A stretch of 64,000 nucleotides of DNA from JAPOVO01 sp026708165 (GCA_965208775.1 OZ242360.1:744001-808000); one strand, 5' to 3'. Counted from the stretch's first letter, positions 25,214 through 34,983 are shown. Translations and numbers: made by a program. Notes: generated from the letters alone by a model not told the origin.

Positions 25214-27232
25214 ATGGAAAAACAAGCGCACGACCATGCGCCAAGGCATGGATGTCACACGGATTCGAAGGCTCTAGATACGGGAATAGGGCGATTTCTC
25301 GTGGACCGCGAGCGCGCGCCAACGGCAATAGCCGCGGTCCTTCTAGCCGCCGGGGCGATCATGGCGTTGGCGGCTTCGCCGGACTGGGCATGGCGGGCGC
25401 CCCTCGCCGTCGCCATTGCGGTCGGCGGGTATCCAATAGCCGGCCGCGGGATTCGCGCCATTCGGAGCACCCGGTCGCTCGACATCAACGTCTTGATGAG
25501 CATCGCCGTCTTAGGCGCGATGGCGATAGATCAGTGGATTGAGGCGGCGGCCGTGGTTGTCCTGTTTTCCATTGGCGAGACCCTTGAGGAATACGGTCTT
25601 GAGCGCGCCCGTAGTTCGATTCGGGCGCTGCTGAATCAAGCGCCCGCGAAGGCCAGGATCATGCACGATGGCCGTGAGCAGATGATCAAGGCTACCGAGG
25701 TGATAGCCGGAAATCGCATCGCAGTGCTGCCGGGTGAAAGATTTCCCGCAGACGGCCGCGTCTCCAGCGGTTCCACGACGGTCGACGAGGCGCCGGTGAC
25801 AGGAGAATCTCGGCCGGTGCCCAAAACGCCCGGCGATAGCGTTCTCGCCGGCACGGTCAATCAATCGGGATTTGTGGAAATGATCGCCGAAAGGCCCGGT
25901 ACCGACACGGCGATTTCCAGGATCATCTCCATGGTCGAGGAAGCGCAGGCTCAACGGGCGCCGATGCAGCGCTTCATCGATCGATTTGCCCGCATCTACA
26001 CTCCCGGCGTCGTCGCGGTCGCCGCGCTGGTTGCGCTGCTTCCGCCGCTGGCTTTCGCGCAACCTTTTGACGAGTGGCTGCTGAGAGCGCTCGTCCTGCT
26101 GGTAGTCGCCTGCCCATGCGCGCTGGTGATATCCACGCCCGTCGCAATCGCCGCCGCTCTCTCCAATGCCTACACGCACGGCATTCTCATTAAGGGCGGC
26201 GCATTTCTCGAAGCGCTTGGAAGAGTGCGCACCATAGCTTTCGACAAGACCGGGACGTTAACCAACGGATCGTCTACCGTGGCGGAAGTTGTAGCTTACG
26301 GCGATTTTGGCGAGTGGGATGTACTGCGCTATGCCGCCGCGCTAGAGCGCCGCTCGGAGCATCCCGTGGCCAGGGCGATACGAAGCTCGGCCGTCTCTGT
26401 GGTCGGAGACGCCCCGCTGCCCCACCCGGACCACCTCGAAATGTCGACCGGACTCGGAGTCAGCGCCCGCTTCGAAAACCGAGATCTCGCCCTCGGAAGC
26501 CTGGAGTTCGCAGCCGCAATGGGAGTTGATGTCAGTCCAGTTGAAGACGACATAGACCGTCTGGCGACACTTGGACAAACCCCGATAGTACTGTCGTGCG
26601 ACGGCCGAATCGTGGGACTCATCGGCATCGCCGACTATCCCCGCGAGGACGCCGCTCCCACGCTGCGCGCGCTAAAGCAACTTGGTATTGAAAGGTTGGT
26701 GATGCTCTCCGGCGACCGTGAACTGACTGCCGGCGCCGCCGCCTCGAAACTCGCGCTGACGGACGTCTACGCCGAGCTGTTGCCTGAAGACAAGTTCACC
26801 CGAATCAAAACCCTCACCAGCTCGGCCGGTCCCGCAGCCATGGTCGGCGATGGTATCAACGACGCGCCCGCCCTCGCGGCGGCCGACGTGGGCATCGCCA
26901 TGGGAGCCGGAACCGACGCGGCTTTCGAAGCGGCGGATGTGGCGCTGACCAGCAATCACCTGTGCCAGCTTCCCGACCTCATCTCCCTCGGTCGAAGCGC
27001 GGTAAAGACCGTGCGATTCAATGCGCTACTCGCGCTCGCAGGCAAGGCGATCGTGGTCGCAATCGCCGCAGCGGGATATGGCTCGCTCTCGGTGGCCATA
27101 CTTGCCGACGTGGGTGCCACGCTCGCGGTTACGTTCATAAGCCTTGGACTGCTCCGGCGCCGATGGCTAGACAAGCACGACCCGGAGTTTCATCCCCTAG
27201 CGTTGGAGGCTCGCGCCGCGCCGGTTAGCTGA
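25214..27232 (+). CDS. P1B-type heavy-metal-exporting ATPase (Zn/Cd/Pb type)
   Basis: A 672-residue pump. It has CPC in VVACPCALVISTPVAIA (about residue 299), the phosphorylation motif DKTGTLT (about residue 342), TGES in the actuator domain and GDGINDAPAL in the hinge (about residue 545). ZntA-type helices follow. There is no N-terminal HMA domain. Instead the first 17 residues are His-rich (HDHAPRHGCH), a likely cytosolic zinc-binding tail. It sits behind a CzrA-like sensor and their promoter, so efflux of Zn(II), possibly also Cd or Co, is likely. Length is normal for a pump lacking HMA. Confidence 0.92.
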   Translation: MEKQAHDHAPRHGCHTDSKALDTGIGRFLVDRERAPTAIAAVLLAAGAIMALAASPDWAWRAPLAVAIAVGGYPIAGRGIRAIRSTRSLDINVLMSIAVLGAMAIDQWIEAAAVVVLFSIGETLEEYGLERARSSIRALLNQAPAKARIMHDGREQMIKATEVIAGNRIAVLPGERFPADGRVSSGSTTVDEAPVTGESRPVPKTPGDSVLAGTVNQSGFVEMIAERPGTDTAISRIISMVEEAQAQRAPMQRFIDRFARIYTPGVVAVAALVALLPPLAFAQPFDEWLLRALVLLVVACPCALVISTPVAIAAALSNAYTHGILIKGGAFLEALGRVRTIAFDKTGTLTNGSSTVAEVVAYGDFGEWDVLRYAAALERRSEHPVARAIRSSAVSVVGDAPLPHPDHLEMSTGLGVSARFENRDLALGSLEFAAAMGVDVSPVEDDIDRLATLGQTPIVLSCDGRIVGLIGIADYPREDAAPTLRALKQLGIERLVMLSGDRELTAGAAASKLALTDVYAELLPEDKFTRIKTLTSSAGPAAMVGDGINDAPALAAADVGIAMGAGTDAAFEAADVALTSNHLCQLPDLISLGRSAVKTVRFNALLALAGKAIVVAIAAAGYGSLSVAILADVGATLAVTFISLGLLRRRWLDKHDPEFHPLALEARAAPVS

Positions 27233-27354
27233 CGCCCCCCGAGAAGTCCTTTAGGGTGTCTACGCCTGCTGGCTTCGGGGTGCAGACCAACGACTTACCC
27301 TAGCCGCGCTATTGCAAGTCTGATATGGCGGCGGTGCGGCTCCCGGGCTGCGGC

Positions 27355-28446
27355 CTATTCCTCCGGCCAGCCCTCGGGAATCTCGTTGGCATCGAGAGCC
27401 GCCTGAATAGCCGCTGCCGCATCTTCGGTCACCCATTGCCCCCAGATGTCAGCATTTCCGGTCAGCCACCAGAGTGCGGCGTCCTCCGCGCTGGCGTCGG
27501 AATTGTCCAGGAGCCATGCCGCAACACTTTTGTAAATCTCGATATTGAAGTTCCAGGCTCGCAGCATCTCAACGACATCCGGAGCACCGGTCATGACGCT
27601 GGGATGCACCGCGATCAAAATGGTGGCGTCTTCGTAAGCGCAAGCCTTGGTAGTCAACCAGCATTCGTCGCTGTATGCAGGTTCCTCGAGCCGGACCAGA
27701 TCGAGCACCAGGGCCGGATCGTTCGTCCCCCATTGGTAACCGATCCAGGGTTCTCCCCTGTCATACGCACCGTAGAGGTCTGCGTTCGCAGCCGCGCCGT
27801 CTCCGGGGTTGACGATTTCGACATGATCAGACAGACCATAAGCCTCGATCTGGGCGGCGTTGACCTCTTCGCAGGCCCAGCCGATCACACACGACACCAG
27901 ACGCGCCTTGTCGCCGGTTTCAGCAGTCTGGAACAGCTTTTTGAACTGCTCGTCTTTCAGGTCCTCGACACTATCAAGCTCCGGATATTGCTCCTGGAGA
28001 TATTTCGGGATAACAAACGCCGACTGCCAGTCTTTGCCGAGGCTTAGGCCAATTGAAACCACCTCGCCCTCAGTCACGGCCTCGTTCCAGGCTTCATCCT
28101 GGTTTGGAAGCCATATCTCCATGGTCACATGGCTGTCGCCGCGCCGCAGACCCTGGAAAAGAGGGAGCGTGGCGCCAAACACCACGTCAGTGGGGTAGCC
28201 GTAGCCCTTTTCGACGATGTACTGGGCGATGCGGTTTTGGATCTGAGCGCTGTTCCAGTTCAAATCGCTGAAGACGAGCGTCTGTTTGGAAGACTCCGCA
28301 GCCTCCGGCTCATCTTCCGCGCACGCCGCCAGGGCGATCAGACTGATCAGTAACGCCAGCACCAACGCGGCGAGCCGGTATCCGACTGCCGTGTGAGTCG
28401 TCAGAGTGCGAGATCGGTTAGCGGTAAGAAACTGAATTATCCTCAT
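27355..28446 (-). CDS. proX: Glycine betaine/choline ABC transporter substrate-binding lipoprotein (ProX/OpuAC-like)
   Basis: A 363-residue binding protein with a lipoprotein signal (lipobox LAAC, then AEDEPEAAESS). The mature domain has the OpuAC pattern: LVFSDLNWNSAQIQNRIAQYI, GYPTDVVFGATLPL, MEIWLPNQDEAW and WIGYQWGTNDPA. The Trp-rich ligand region would bind a quaternary amine through cation-pi contacts; the exact ligand is inferred. ATG start with GGGAAGGGAG about 10 bases upstream. It is the third gene of a proV-proW-proX operon, 128 bases after proW. Confidence 0.9.
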   Translation of the reverse strand: MRIIQFLTANRSRTLTTHTAVGYRLAALVLALLISLIALAACAEDEPEAAESSKQTLVFSDLNWNSAQIQNRIAQYIVEKGYGYPTDVVFGATLPLFQGLRRGDSHVTMEIWLPNQDEAWNEAVTEGEVVSIGLSLGKDWQSAFVIPKYLQEQYPELDSVEDLKDEQFKKLFQTAETGDKARLVSCVIGWACEEVNAAQIEAYGLSDHVEIVNPGDGAAANADLYGAYDRGEPWIGYQWGTNDPALVLDLVRLEEPAYSDECWLTTKACAYEDATILIAVHPSVMTGAPDVVEMLRAWNFNIEIYKSVAAWLLDNSDASAEDAALWWLTGNADIWGQWVTEDAAAAIQAALDANEIPEGWPEE

Positions 28447-28539
28447 GCCGAACGACTCCCTTCCCTGCGCCTCTACAACTACAGGTAATCGACGATGCCA
28501 CTATCGTAGCAACTCAGACAGTCGGCGTTGTAAGTGACC

Positions 28540-28559
28540 TTCAGGCTGGTCGACCTGAA
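28540..28559 (-). promoter_or_regulatory. Hairpin between proW and proX
   Basis: Inverted repeat TTCAGG / CCTGAA with an 8-base loop in the 128-base proW-proX gap. It could tune proX expression. The stem is short, so this is a weak call. Confidence 0.28.
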
Positions 28560-28574
28560 CCTCCACTACGGTTG

Positions 28575-29642
28575 CTAGCCGACTCTAAGCGACTCCCGTC
28601 TGCCGCCCGACACCGATTGCGTAAGTCGGTCGATGATTATGGCCAGGAATACGATCGCCAACCCGGCAATCATCCCGTTGCCCGGCTGGTTTTTCTGGAG
28701 AGCTCGCAGCACGTTGTCGCCCAGACCGCCCGCCGCAACCATGCTGGCGATCGTGACCATCCCCAGGGCCATCAGCGTTGTCTGGTTGATACCCGCCATA
28801 ATGGTGGGCAAGGCCATGGGAATCTGGACCTTGGCGAGTATCTGTACCGGCGAGGCTCCGAACGACCGCACGGCTTCGATCGTTTCCGGCGACACCTGTC
28901 GAATTCCCAAGTTCGTCAGCCTGATTACCGGCGGAAGAGCGTAGATGATGGTGGCGAAGATGCCGGCCGGTTTCCCCAAACCGAAGAAAAGTATGCCCGG
29001 TAGCAGGTATACGAAGCTCGGCATTGTCTGCATACCGTCCAGAATGGGCCGCATCAGCCTGTCAACGATCTCGCTGCGGGAAGCCAGCACGCCTAGAGGA
29101 AGACCAATCAACACCGAGACCGCCACCGCCACCACCATTAGCGCGATGGTGTCAATCGTGTTTTCCCAAAGGCCCATGAAGCCTACGAAGAGCAGTGCAA
29201 GCCCCGTGAAGGTCAGAAGCCCCCAACGCCCGACGCCAAACGACAGCAGGCAAAGGCCCACAACAATGGCCGGCCACGGCGTCCACTTCAGCGCATCCTC
29301 GATGCGAACCAGCACAATAGCCACAGCCGTGCTCAGGCCGTCGAACAGCCAGCTGCCTTCCTGTGTCATCCAGTCGACCGCGTCGTCGATGCCGCCGCTC
29401 GTCACCTCCCGCACTGACTTCTCAAGCGTGATCGTACCGCCGCTGGAGGTCCTGGATTCGGAGCGGGACACGGTGGTCGGAAATCCCATCTCCGGACCCC
29501 AAATCACGAGGCTCGCGACCAGCACGACGGCAGTCGCCGCCAACCCGGCCAGTCGAAGCGGGTAGGCTTTGAGCGCGCGCGTTACGACGCGCGCCGACCG
29601 GGTCTCCTCGGACAATTGAATACTCGGTTGGGCCATCTTCAC
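28575..29642 (-). CDS. proW: Glycine betaine/choline ABC transporter permease ProW
   Basis: A 355-residue permease with an N-terminal helix, a long external segment and then the BPD_transp_1 core. The coupling loop is EAVRSFGASPVQILAKVQIPMALPTIMAGINQ (about residues 265-296). IGLPLGVLASRS and MQTMPSFVYLLPGILFFGLG are typical of ProW/OpuAB. GTG start overlapping the proV stop (GTGA), so translation is coupled. Confidence 0.92.
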   Translation of the reverse strand: MKMAQPSIQLSEETRSARVVTRALKAYPLRLAGLAATAVVLVASLVIWGPEMGFPTTVSRSESRTSSGGTITLEKSVREVTSGGIDDAVDWMTQEGSWLFDGLSTAVAIVLVRIEDALKWTPWPAIVVGLCLLSFGVGRWGLLTFTGLALLFVGFMGLWENTIDTIALMVVAVAVSVLIGLPLGVLASRSEIVDRLMRPILDGMQTMPSFVYLLPGILFFGLGKPAGIFATIIYALPPVIRLTNLGIRQVSPETIEAVRSFGASPVQILAKVQIPMALPTIMAGINQTTLMALGMVTIASMVAAGGLGDNVLRALQKNQPGNGMIAGLAIVFLAIIIDRLTQSVSGGRRESLRVG

Positions 29643-30841
29643 ATCTCCCGATCTCTTGCGGCGATGCCTTCAAGCAGGGCGCTTTTGTGAATCTCTCCAA
29701 GCAAGCTCCCGTTGTCGCCAACCACCGCGATCCGATATTCGGTCTGGGCCGCGATCGGGATCACATCTTCGACGTAGGCTTCAGGTTCCACGACGATGGC
29801 CGGTTCGATCGGCGCTCCATACAGAGACTCTCTTCCTTCAGCGACCAAATCGTGGGCCTGAGCCTCCGTGAGAATCCCCCGCAGGGTGAAGTCGCGCGCA
29901 ATGAGGAATATCGCGCCAACGTCGTGACGCTGCATGAGGTGCAGCGCCGCCCGGGGCCCCTGCCTTTCGTACACGACCGCGTCGGGTTCCCGCATGATGG
30001 CCTTGGCCTGAATGACCTTCGCTCGTGACACGTCCTGCACGAATTCGCTCACGTAACGGTCAGTCGGCAGCGTGACGATCTCTTCGGGCGAGCCTTCCTG
30101 AATAATCTCCCCGTCCCGCATGATTGCGATACGGTCTCCTAGCTTCAGAGCCTCATCGAGATCATGAGTGATGAAGACAATAGTCTTGTTCAGTTCGGTT
30201 TCCAGCGAGATTAGCTCGTCCTGCATCTCCCTGCGTATAAGGGGATCGAGCCCGCTGAAAGGCTCGTCCATGAGCAGCACGTCTGGATTGACCGCCAGCG
30301 CTCTGGCAAGTCCGACACGCTGTTGCATGCCCCCGCTCATCTCTCTGGGGTAGTAGTTCTCCCAGCCCTTCAGTCCCACCGTCTCGATGGCTCCCGACGC
30401 CATTCCGTATCGGGTCCTCTTGTCCACTCCCTGTATTTCGAGACCCAGGGACACGTTGTCTATCACACTACGGTTGGGCAGCAGCCCGTAATGCTGGAAT
30501 ACCATCGCGACCTTCTGGCGGCGGAACTCGATTAGCCGCTCCTGGGAGTAAGTGAGTATGTCTTCGCCGTCGAAATGTATTTGGCCCTGGGTAGCCTCTA
30601 TAAGCCTTATCAGGCAGCGCACCAACGTCGACTTACCGCTGCCGGACAAGCCCATAACGACATAAATCTCGCCCTTGCCAACATTGAAAGACACGTCCCG
30701 CAACCCGACGACAAGACCCAACTCCTCCTGAATCTCGTCCCGGCTTTTCGCAGCGTACTCCGGTTGAAGCGCTCGCTCGGGCCTATTGCCGAATACCTTC
30801 CACAGACCGTTGACTTCTATCTCCGGTCCTTGAGCGTTCAT
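29639..30841 (-). CDS. proV: Glycine betaine/choline ABC transporter ATP-binding protein ProV with CBS region
   Basis: A 400-residue ATPase. Walker A is GLSGSGKST, the Q-loop region is VFQHYGLLPNRSV, the signature is MSGGMQQRVGLARAL, Walker B is VLLMDEPFSGLDP, and the H-loop is FITHDLDEAL. After about residue 275 come two CBS repeats (KAIMREPDAVV..., then VEDVIPIAAQTEYRIAVVGDNGSLLG). In OpuA these sense ionic strength, so osmotic control of transport is likely. ATG start. First gene of the operon. Confidence 0.93.
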   Translation of the reverse strand: MNAQGPEIEVNGLWKVFGNRPERALQPEYAAKSRDEIQEELGLVVGLRDVSFNVGKGEIYVVMGLSGSGKSTLVRCLIRLIEATQGQIHFDGEDILTYSQERLIEFRRQKVAMVFQHYGLLPNRSVIDNVSLGLEIQGVDKRTRYGMASGAIETVGLKGWENYYPREMSGGMQQRVGLARALAVNPDVLLMDEPFSGLDPLIRREMQDELISLETELNKTIVFITHDLDEALKLGDRIAIMRDGEIIQEGSPEEIVTLPTDRYVSEFVQDVSRAKVIQAKAIMREPDAVVYERQGPRAALHLMQRHDVGAIFLIARDFTLRGILTEAQAHDLVAEGRESLYGAPIEPAIVVEPEAYVEDVIPIAAQTEYRIAVVGDNGSLLGEIHKSALLEGIAARDREM

Positions 30842-30869
30842 GCCGCCTTTGCTCCCTGTTGAGTCCGTG

Positions 30870-31769
30870 TTATGTCAAGTCGCGGGGTGGACGCCACTGC
30901 GTGTAGTCAGGCTCCCGTTCAGCTTCATCGATCAGCTCCAAAAGCCGCTTGCCAGACTCGACCGCCCCATCGGCAGGCGCGACGTTGAAGGATACGTGCA
31001 GCTCGTCGACCTCGGCGTCAAGAGATTGGAGCACCGGCACTAGCGCATTGAGATCGTCGTCCGAGTACGAATATTCCGCGGCGTAGTCGCCGCCGGGACC
31101 TACTCTGTCCCACGCTCCAGCCGCCCTTCCGTGCAGTCGCATCGACCCGAATTCGGCGACGCTCACGTGCGCGGCGAGCTCCGGAGCCAAATCGCCGGCG
31201 TCGGGAAAGTCAGACGCGCTCAGTGCGATCTCGAGATCGATCAGTCGTTCGAGAGTTGTTTCAAGTCGGTCGGCAGGCTCGATCCAACTTTCGTTTCGGA
31301 ATTCGACCGCCAGTCGCATCCCATCGAACTCCGATCTACAGCGCACCAGGTAATCGAGACCCGATTCACCAGCCTCGAACCAGGGCGGAAATTGGAGAAT
31401 CAATAGACCAAGCAAGTCATTCTCTACCAACGGCGAAATCGATTCGGCGAACGCATCGAAAACCACTTCGGGCGGCTCGACGGCGAGGTCCGTCCAGCTT
31501 GACTTCGCGCTGCCCGGCGAGGCTCCCGGACGAAGCTGATGCAGCGTCAGTCCTCCGAATGCGACGACGTCGAACGTGAAGCCGGGTTCAACCGAGGTCG
31601 CCCACTCACGCACTCGGTCGGAGCTTGGGATTCCTTGAAACGTGGTCGAGATTTCAACCAACGGGAAATGCTTTGAGTAGTAGGCCAGCATGTCGGCGGG
31701 TCGAGTGCGGGGCGGATAGAAGTCTTGCAGGCGGCGCCAGCCGCACAGTCCAACTTTGAGAGACTTCAA
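30870..31769 (-). CDS. DUF72 domain-containing protein
   Basis: A 299-residue TIM-barrel-like protein of the DUF72 family. The start KVGLCGWRRLQDFYPPRTRPADMLAYYSKHFPLVEISTTFQGIPS and later LLILQFPPWF and LAVEFRNESWI are family blocks. The terminal segment DELHVSFNVAPADGAVESGKRLLEL replaces the usual FNN.....A..NA end. The biochemical role of the family is not settled, though a link to DNA repair or nucleases has been suggested. TTG start at 31769. Not obviously tied to its neighbours. Confidence 0.82.
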   Translation of the reverse strand: MKSLKVGLCGWRRLQDFYPPRTRPADMLAYYSKHFPLVEISTTFQGIPSSDRVREWATSVEPGFTFDVVAFGGLTLHQLRPGASPGSAKSSWTDLAVEPPEVVFDAFAESISPLVENDLLGLLILQFPPWFEAGESGLDYLVRCRSEFDGMRLAVEFRNESWIEPADRLETTLERLIDLEIALSASDFPDAGDLAPELAAHVSVAEFGSMRLHGRAAGAWDRVGPGGDYAAEYSYSDDDLNALVPVLQSLDAEVDELHVSFNVAPADGAVESGKRLLELIDEAEREPDYTQWRPPRDLT

Positions 31770-31855
31770 GCGCCCCGAACTCCAAGCTCAACACTTGACT
31801 GGAGAGATTCTAGCCGCGCCTCTAGTTCCCGCGGGGCGTCGACAGTGCGGGGCAG

Positions 31856-33223
31856 CTACAAACTCTTCAGCGCTGAAACGACCGCGCTATCGTCGCGTTC
31901 CAGCACCGTTCGCGGATCAAGCAGCACCGCGCCATCTTCGATCCGTGCCACTATGGGCGGGTCAGCCGAGCGCAGAGCCAGTGCCAGCGAGTCCGCCGAT
32001 TCCGTGCCCGGGTTCAACTGCAACGCCCACGAAGATAGCGTCTCACCCGGCAGCGAACCACCGCCGACGGCGGACTCGGTAGGCTTCACCTGCCAGTTCA
32101 AACGCGTCGGTACGGCGTCGCCCCACCTTCGAGCGCGCTCTTGGAGCGCCGCTTGCGACGCGGCAATCATCTTCCACACCGGTATCTTCTCGACCGCTTC
32201 GCCTCGCAGATAGTGGAGTAGCGTTGCCCTAAGCGCCGCGAGGCACATCTTGTCCGGACGCAGCGTGCGCGCCAGCGGGTGCCTGGAAACAGTATCGACA
32301 AACTCCCTCCGCCCCACGATTATTCCCGCCTGCGGCCCGCCCAGTAGCTTGTCTCCCGAAAACGTCGTCAACGCGACGCCGTCGGCAACGCTCTGCTGGA
32401 CTGTTGGCTCCGGTTCGATACCAAATGGAGCCGTCTCAATCAGCGTGCCGCTCCCCAGGTCGTTCATGACTGGGACACCCTTGTTGCGCCCGGCTTCGCA
32501 CAGGTCGCGCAACCCGACCTCTTCAGCGAATCCGACGATCTTGAAGTTACTGCGATGCACTTTGAGGAATAGCGCGGTATCGGGTCCTGCGGCGTTGGCA
32601 TAGTCTGAAACGCGGGTGCGATTTGTCGTACCTACGTCGACAAGCGTGGCGCCGCTCTTCGAGAGGATGTCCGGAATCCGAAACGAGCCGCCGATCTCCA
32701 CCGCCTCGCCCCGGCTCACGACCACCTCGCGTCCCTCTGCCATACCTGCCAGGCATAGGAAGACCGCTGCGGCATTGTTATTCACGACCAGTGCCGCCTC
32801 GGCGCCCGTCAATTCTCGGAGCGTTTCCTCGATGTGAACACGCCGTGATCCGCGCGTCCCCGTTTCGACGTCCATCTCGAGGTCCGAGTACCCCCTCGAA
32901 GCTGCGGAAACTGCCTTGATCGCCTCGTCCGAAAGCGGTGCTCTACCGAGATTGGTATGAACGATGATTCCCGTCGCGTTAACGGCTTCGCGGGGAGAAT
33001 CCCGCAGCATCAGCCGGATCGCCGCGGCCACAGCCTCAGCAATCCGCCCCGGGGCTGGTGGCTCGGTCCGGTTACCGACGGCGGCGCGAACTCGCGCAAT
33101 CTCCTTCCGCGCCTCTCTAATGACGACCGGCGCGGGCATCGACGAATCGAGCTCCGCCACCTTTGCCGCGATAGCGTCCACCGAGGGTAGGGCACGCCTC
33201 GGATCGACCGCTATTTCCTCCAC
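31856..33223 (-). CDS. selA: L-seryl-tRNA(Sec) selenium transferase
   Basis: A 455-residue PLP enzyme that converts Ser-tRNA(Sec) to Sec-tRNA(Sec). Typical blocks: NATGIIVHTNLGRAPLS, YSDLEMDVETGTRGSR, the VNNNAAAVFLCL motif, and TTFSGDKLLGGPQAGIIVGR with the PLP Lys. HPLARTLRPDKMCLAALRATL is also typical. GTG start, 12 bases after the phosphoglycerate mutase stop. No selB, selD or selC is visible in the window, so the rest of the selenocysteine machinery must lie elsewhere if it is active. Confidence 0.94.
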   Translation of the reverse strand: MEEIAVDPRRALPSVDAIAAKVAELDSSMPAPVVIREARKEIARVRAAVGNRTEPPAPGRIAEAVAAAIRLMLRDSPREAVNATGIIVHTNLGRAPLSDEAIKAVSAASRGYSDLEMDVETGTRGSRRVHIEETLRELTGAEAALVVNNNAAAVFLCLAGMAEGREVVVSRGEAVEIGGSFRIPDILSKSGATLVDVGTTNRTRVSDYANAAGPDTALFLKVHRSNFKIVGFAEEVGLRDLCEAGRNKGVPVMNDLGSGTLIETAPFGIEPEPTVQQSVADGVALTTFSGDKLLGGPQAGIIVGRREFVDTVSRHPLARTLRPDKMCLAALRATLLHYLRGEAVEKIPVWKMIAASQAALQERARRWGDAVPTRLNWQVKPTESAVGGGSLPGETLSSWALQLNPGTESADSLALALRSADPPIVARIEDGAVLLDPRTVLERDDSAVVSALKSL

Positions 33224-33235
33224 TTCAAGCCGGCA

Positions 33236-34441
33236 TCAGGCGCCGAACTTGGCGAGCCTTCCAGCATATCCAAGCATCAGCGAGAACGCCTGCTGGGCCG
33301 GAAACAATCCCAGCGCGCCCCCGGCGCAGGCTCGCTCGGTAAGCGTCGTGACGGCGTCCGGAATAATCGATTTGGCGTGCAGCGCGAACGGCACGGGATG
33401 CCACGAGTGGGCGGCCAGAGTTGCCGGACTTGAGTGGTCTCCCGCCACCACCAGTACCTCGGGATCGAGGTCCAGGATCGCCGGAATCACGCCGTCGATC
33501 TCCTCCAGAGCTCCTACCTTTCCGTCGAAGTCGCCGTCCTCGCCTAAAGAGTCCGTGTACTTATAGTGGAAGAAGAAGTAGTCGAAATCGTCCCACCTCT
33601 CCCGAAGCGTCGCAATCTGTCCTTCGAGCGTGTCGCCCGTTTCCAGCACGGTCATCCCGACCGCGGTCGCCAGCCCCTTGTACATCGGATACGACGCAAC
33701 ACAAGCCGGTCTGATGCTGTATAGGTCCGAGATCGGCTCCAGGTCCGGAAGTCCCGCGTAGCCGCGCATCAGAATGAAATTGGCCCGCTCTCGTCCGCCG
33801 ATCCGCGCGGTCACCTGCGAGAGATAGTCGCGCAAGTATTCGCTCGTCAACTCGGCTTCGGAGGCCAGCGGGTCAGGCGACAGCGGCGGGACGCCTGTCT
33901 TCTGGGGATCGGTCTCCTGGATCAGCGTGCTCAGCCCTTCTGCACGGAGCACCAGCACAGCTCGATGCTGGCTCTCGGTCGCCAAGTCGAACGCTACGCC
34001 GTCAACCTCAATATCCGCCAACTCGGAGACAAGCTCCGCGTTCAATTCCGTGGGAATGCGCCCCGCGCGGCGGTCGGAGATATTCCCTGCTGAATCGAGA
34101 GTGCAAAAGTTGATCCTGATGGCAACGTCCCTGGGACCTAGCGGCAGACCGATGCCGAGCGCCGAAAGCGCACCTCTGCCTATGTTGCTCGCCACGGGAT
34201 CGTAGCCAAATAGCGACAGGTGTCCCGGTCCGCTGCCGGGAGTAACCCCAAGTGCCACGGGAATGCTCAGTCCGGTCATGCCGTTCGCCGCGAGACGGTC
34301 GAGGTTGGGAACGCGAGCCGTCTCCAACTCACTCAGACCAGTTTCGGGATGAGGCAGGCCGCCAAGACCGTCTATGACGACCAGAACCATCTTCTGATTA
34401 CCTTCTCGGGCAAGCCCTTGAAGAATCTGTTGTGGGAGCAC
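33236..34441 (-). CDS. apgM: Cofactor-independent phosphoglycerate mutase, archaeal type
   Basis: A 401-residue alkaline-phosphatase-superfamily enzyme interconverting 2- and 3-phosphoglycerate. MVLVVIDGLGGLPHPETGLSELE gives the first metal ligand. GVTPGSGPGHLSLFGYDP holds the catalytic Ser region, and AGDHSSPATLAAHSWHPVPF holds the late metal-binding DH and H. This is the short archaeal/ApgM branch, not the bacterial GpmI. Start GTG at 34441; the N-terminus LPQQILQGLAREGNQKMVLVVID is normal for the family. Probably co-transcribed with selA. Confidence 0.9.
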   Translation of the reverse strand: MLPQQILQGLAREGNQKMVLVVIDGLGGLPHPETGLSELETARVPNLDRLAANGMTGLSIPVALGVTPGSGPGHLSLFGYDPVASNIGRGALSALGIGLPLGPRDVAIRINFCTLDSAGNISDRRAGRIPTELNAELVSELADIEVDGVAFDLATESQHRAVLVLRAEGLSTLIQETDPQKTGVPPLSPDPLASEAELTSEYLRDYLSQVTARIGGRERANFILMRGYAGLPDLEPISDLYSIRPACVASYPMYKGLATAVGMTVLETGDTLEGQIATLRERWDDFDYFFFHYKYTDSLGEDGDFDGKVGALEEIDGVIPAILDLDPEVLVVAGDHSSPATLAAHSWHPVPFALHAKSIIPDAVTTLTERACAGGALGLFPAQQAFSLMLGYAGRLAKFGA

Positions 34442-34581
34442 TATCGACTCGCTTCGATCAAATCAGACCGATAGGGTATGTATACGCGACTTCCACATCT
34501 CCCGCGTAACTTGTTGGAGCGTGCGGCGACGACCTGTCCACTGTCGCCGAGCATTAGGCCAGATTTGGAAAGTCGAGGCTG

Positions 34582-34869
34582 CTAGCCCCCGACAATCTCC
34601 TCGAATTCTTCGTCGCTGAAAGCTCGCAAGGTACTCGTCCGCACGTAGCCGTGCGCCGCCGTGCTGACAAGCAACTTTGCAAGGCTTACGTCATCAGGCA
34701 TATCGACCATGCTGGCTGCGTCGTACTGACCCAACGTTAGATGGAAGCTCTCGAGCTTCCCGCCCGCTTCTTCAATCGCGCTGGCCACCGCTTTGATGCG
34801 GTCCGGCGATTCATCCATACTGGCTATGCCCTTCTCCGTGTAGTTTATGAGAATCAAGTACCTAGGCAC
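34582..34869 (-). CDS. GYD domain-containing protein
   Basis: A 95-residue ferredoxin-like small protein. RYLILINYTEKGIASMDESPDRI, then GGKLESFHLTLGQYDAASMVDMPDD, has the family's GxYD motif as GQYD. GTG start with AGGAG upstream. Function of the family is unknown; such proteins are often solitary, as here. It is divergent from the MATE-like gene. Confidence 0.82.
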   Translation of the reverse strand: MPRYLILINYTEKGIASMDESPDRIKAVASAIEEAGGKLESFHLTLGQYDAASMVDMPDDVSLAKLLVSTAAHGYVRTSTLRAFSDEEFEEIVGG

Positions 34870-34983
34870 GTTTACCTGCTCCTGTTTCCAATGTGTCCCA
34901 CCAACTCTACTAAAGCATACGCTCGCGTCGGTCGTTTTGTAGATTCGGCAACGCCGTCGATACCGGCACAGCCTGGATAAGGG

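Noticed and set aside
27237..27285. CCCCGA ... TCGGGG terminator after the zinc ATPase
   Set aside because: The loop exceeds 30 bases and no T-run follows.
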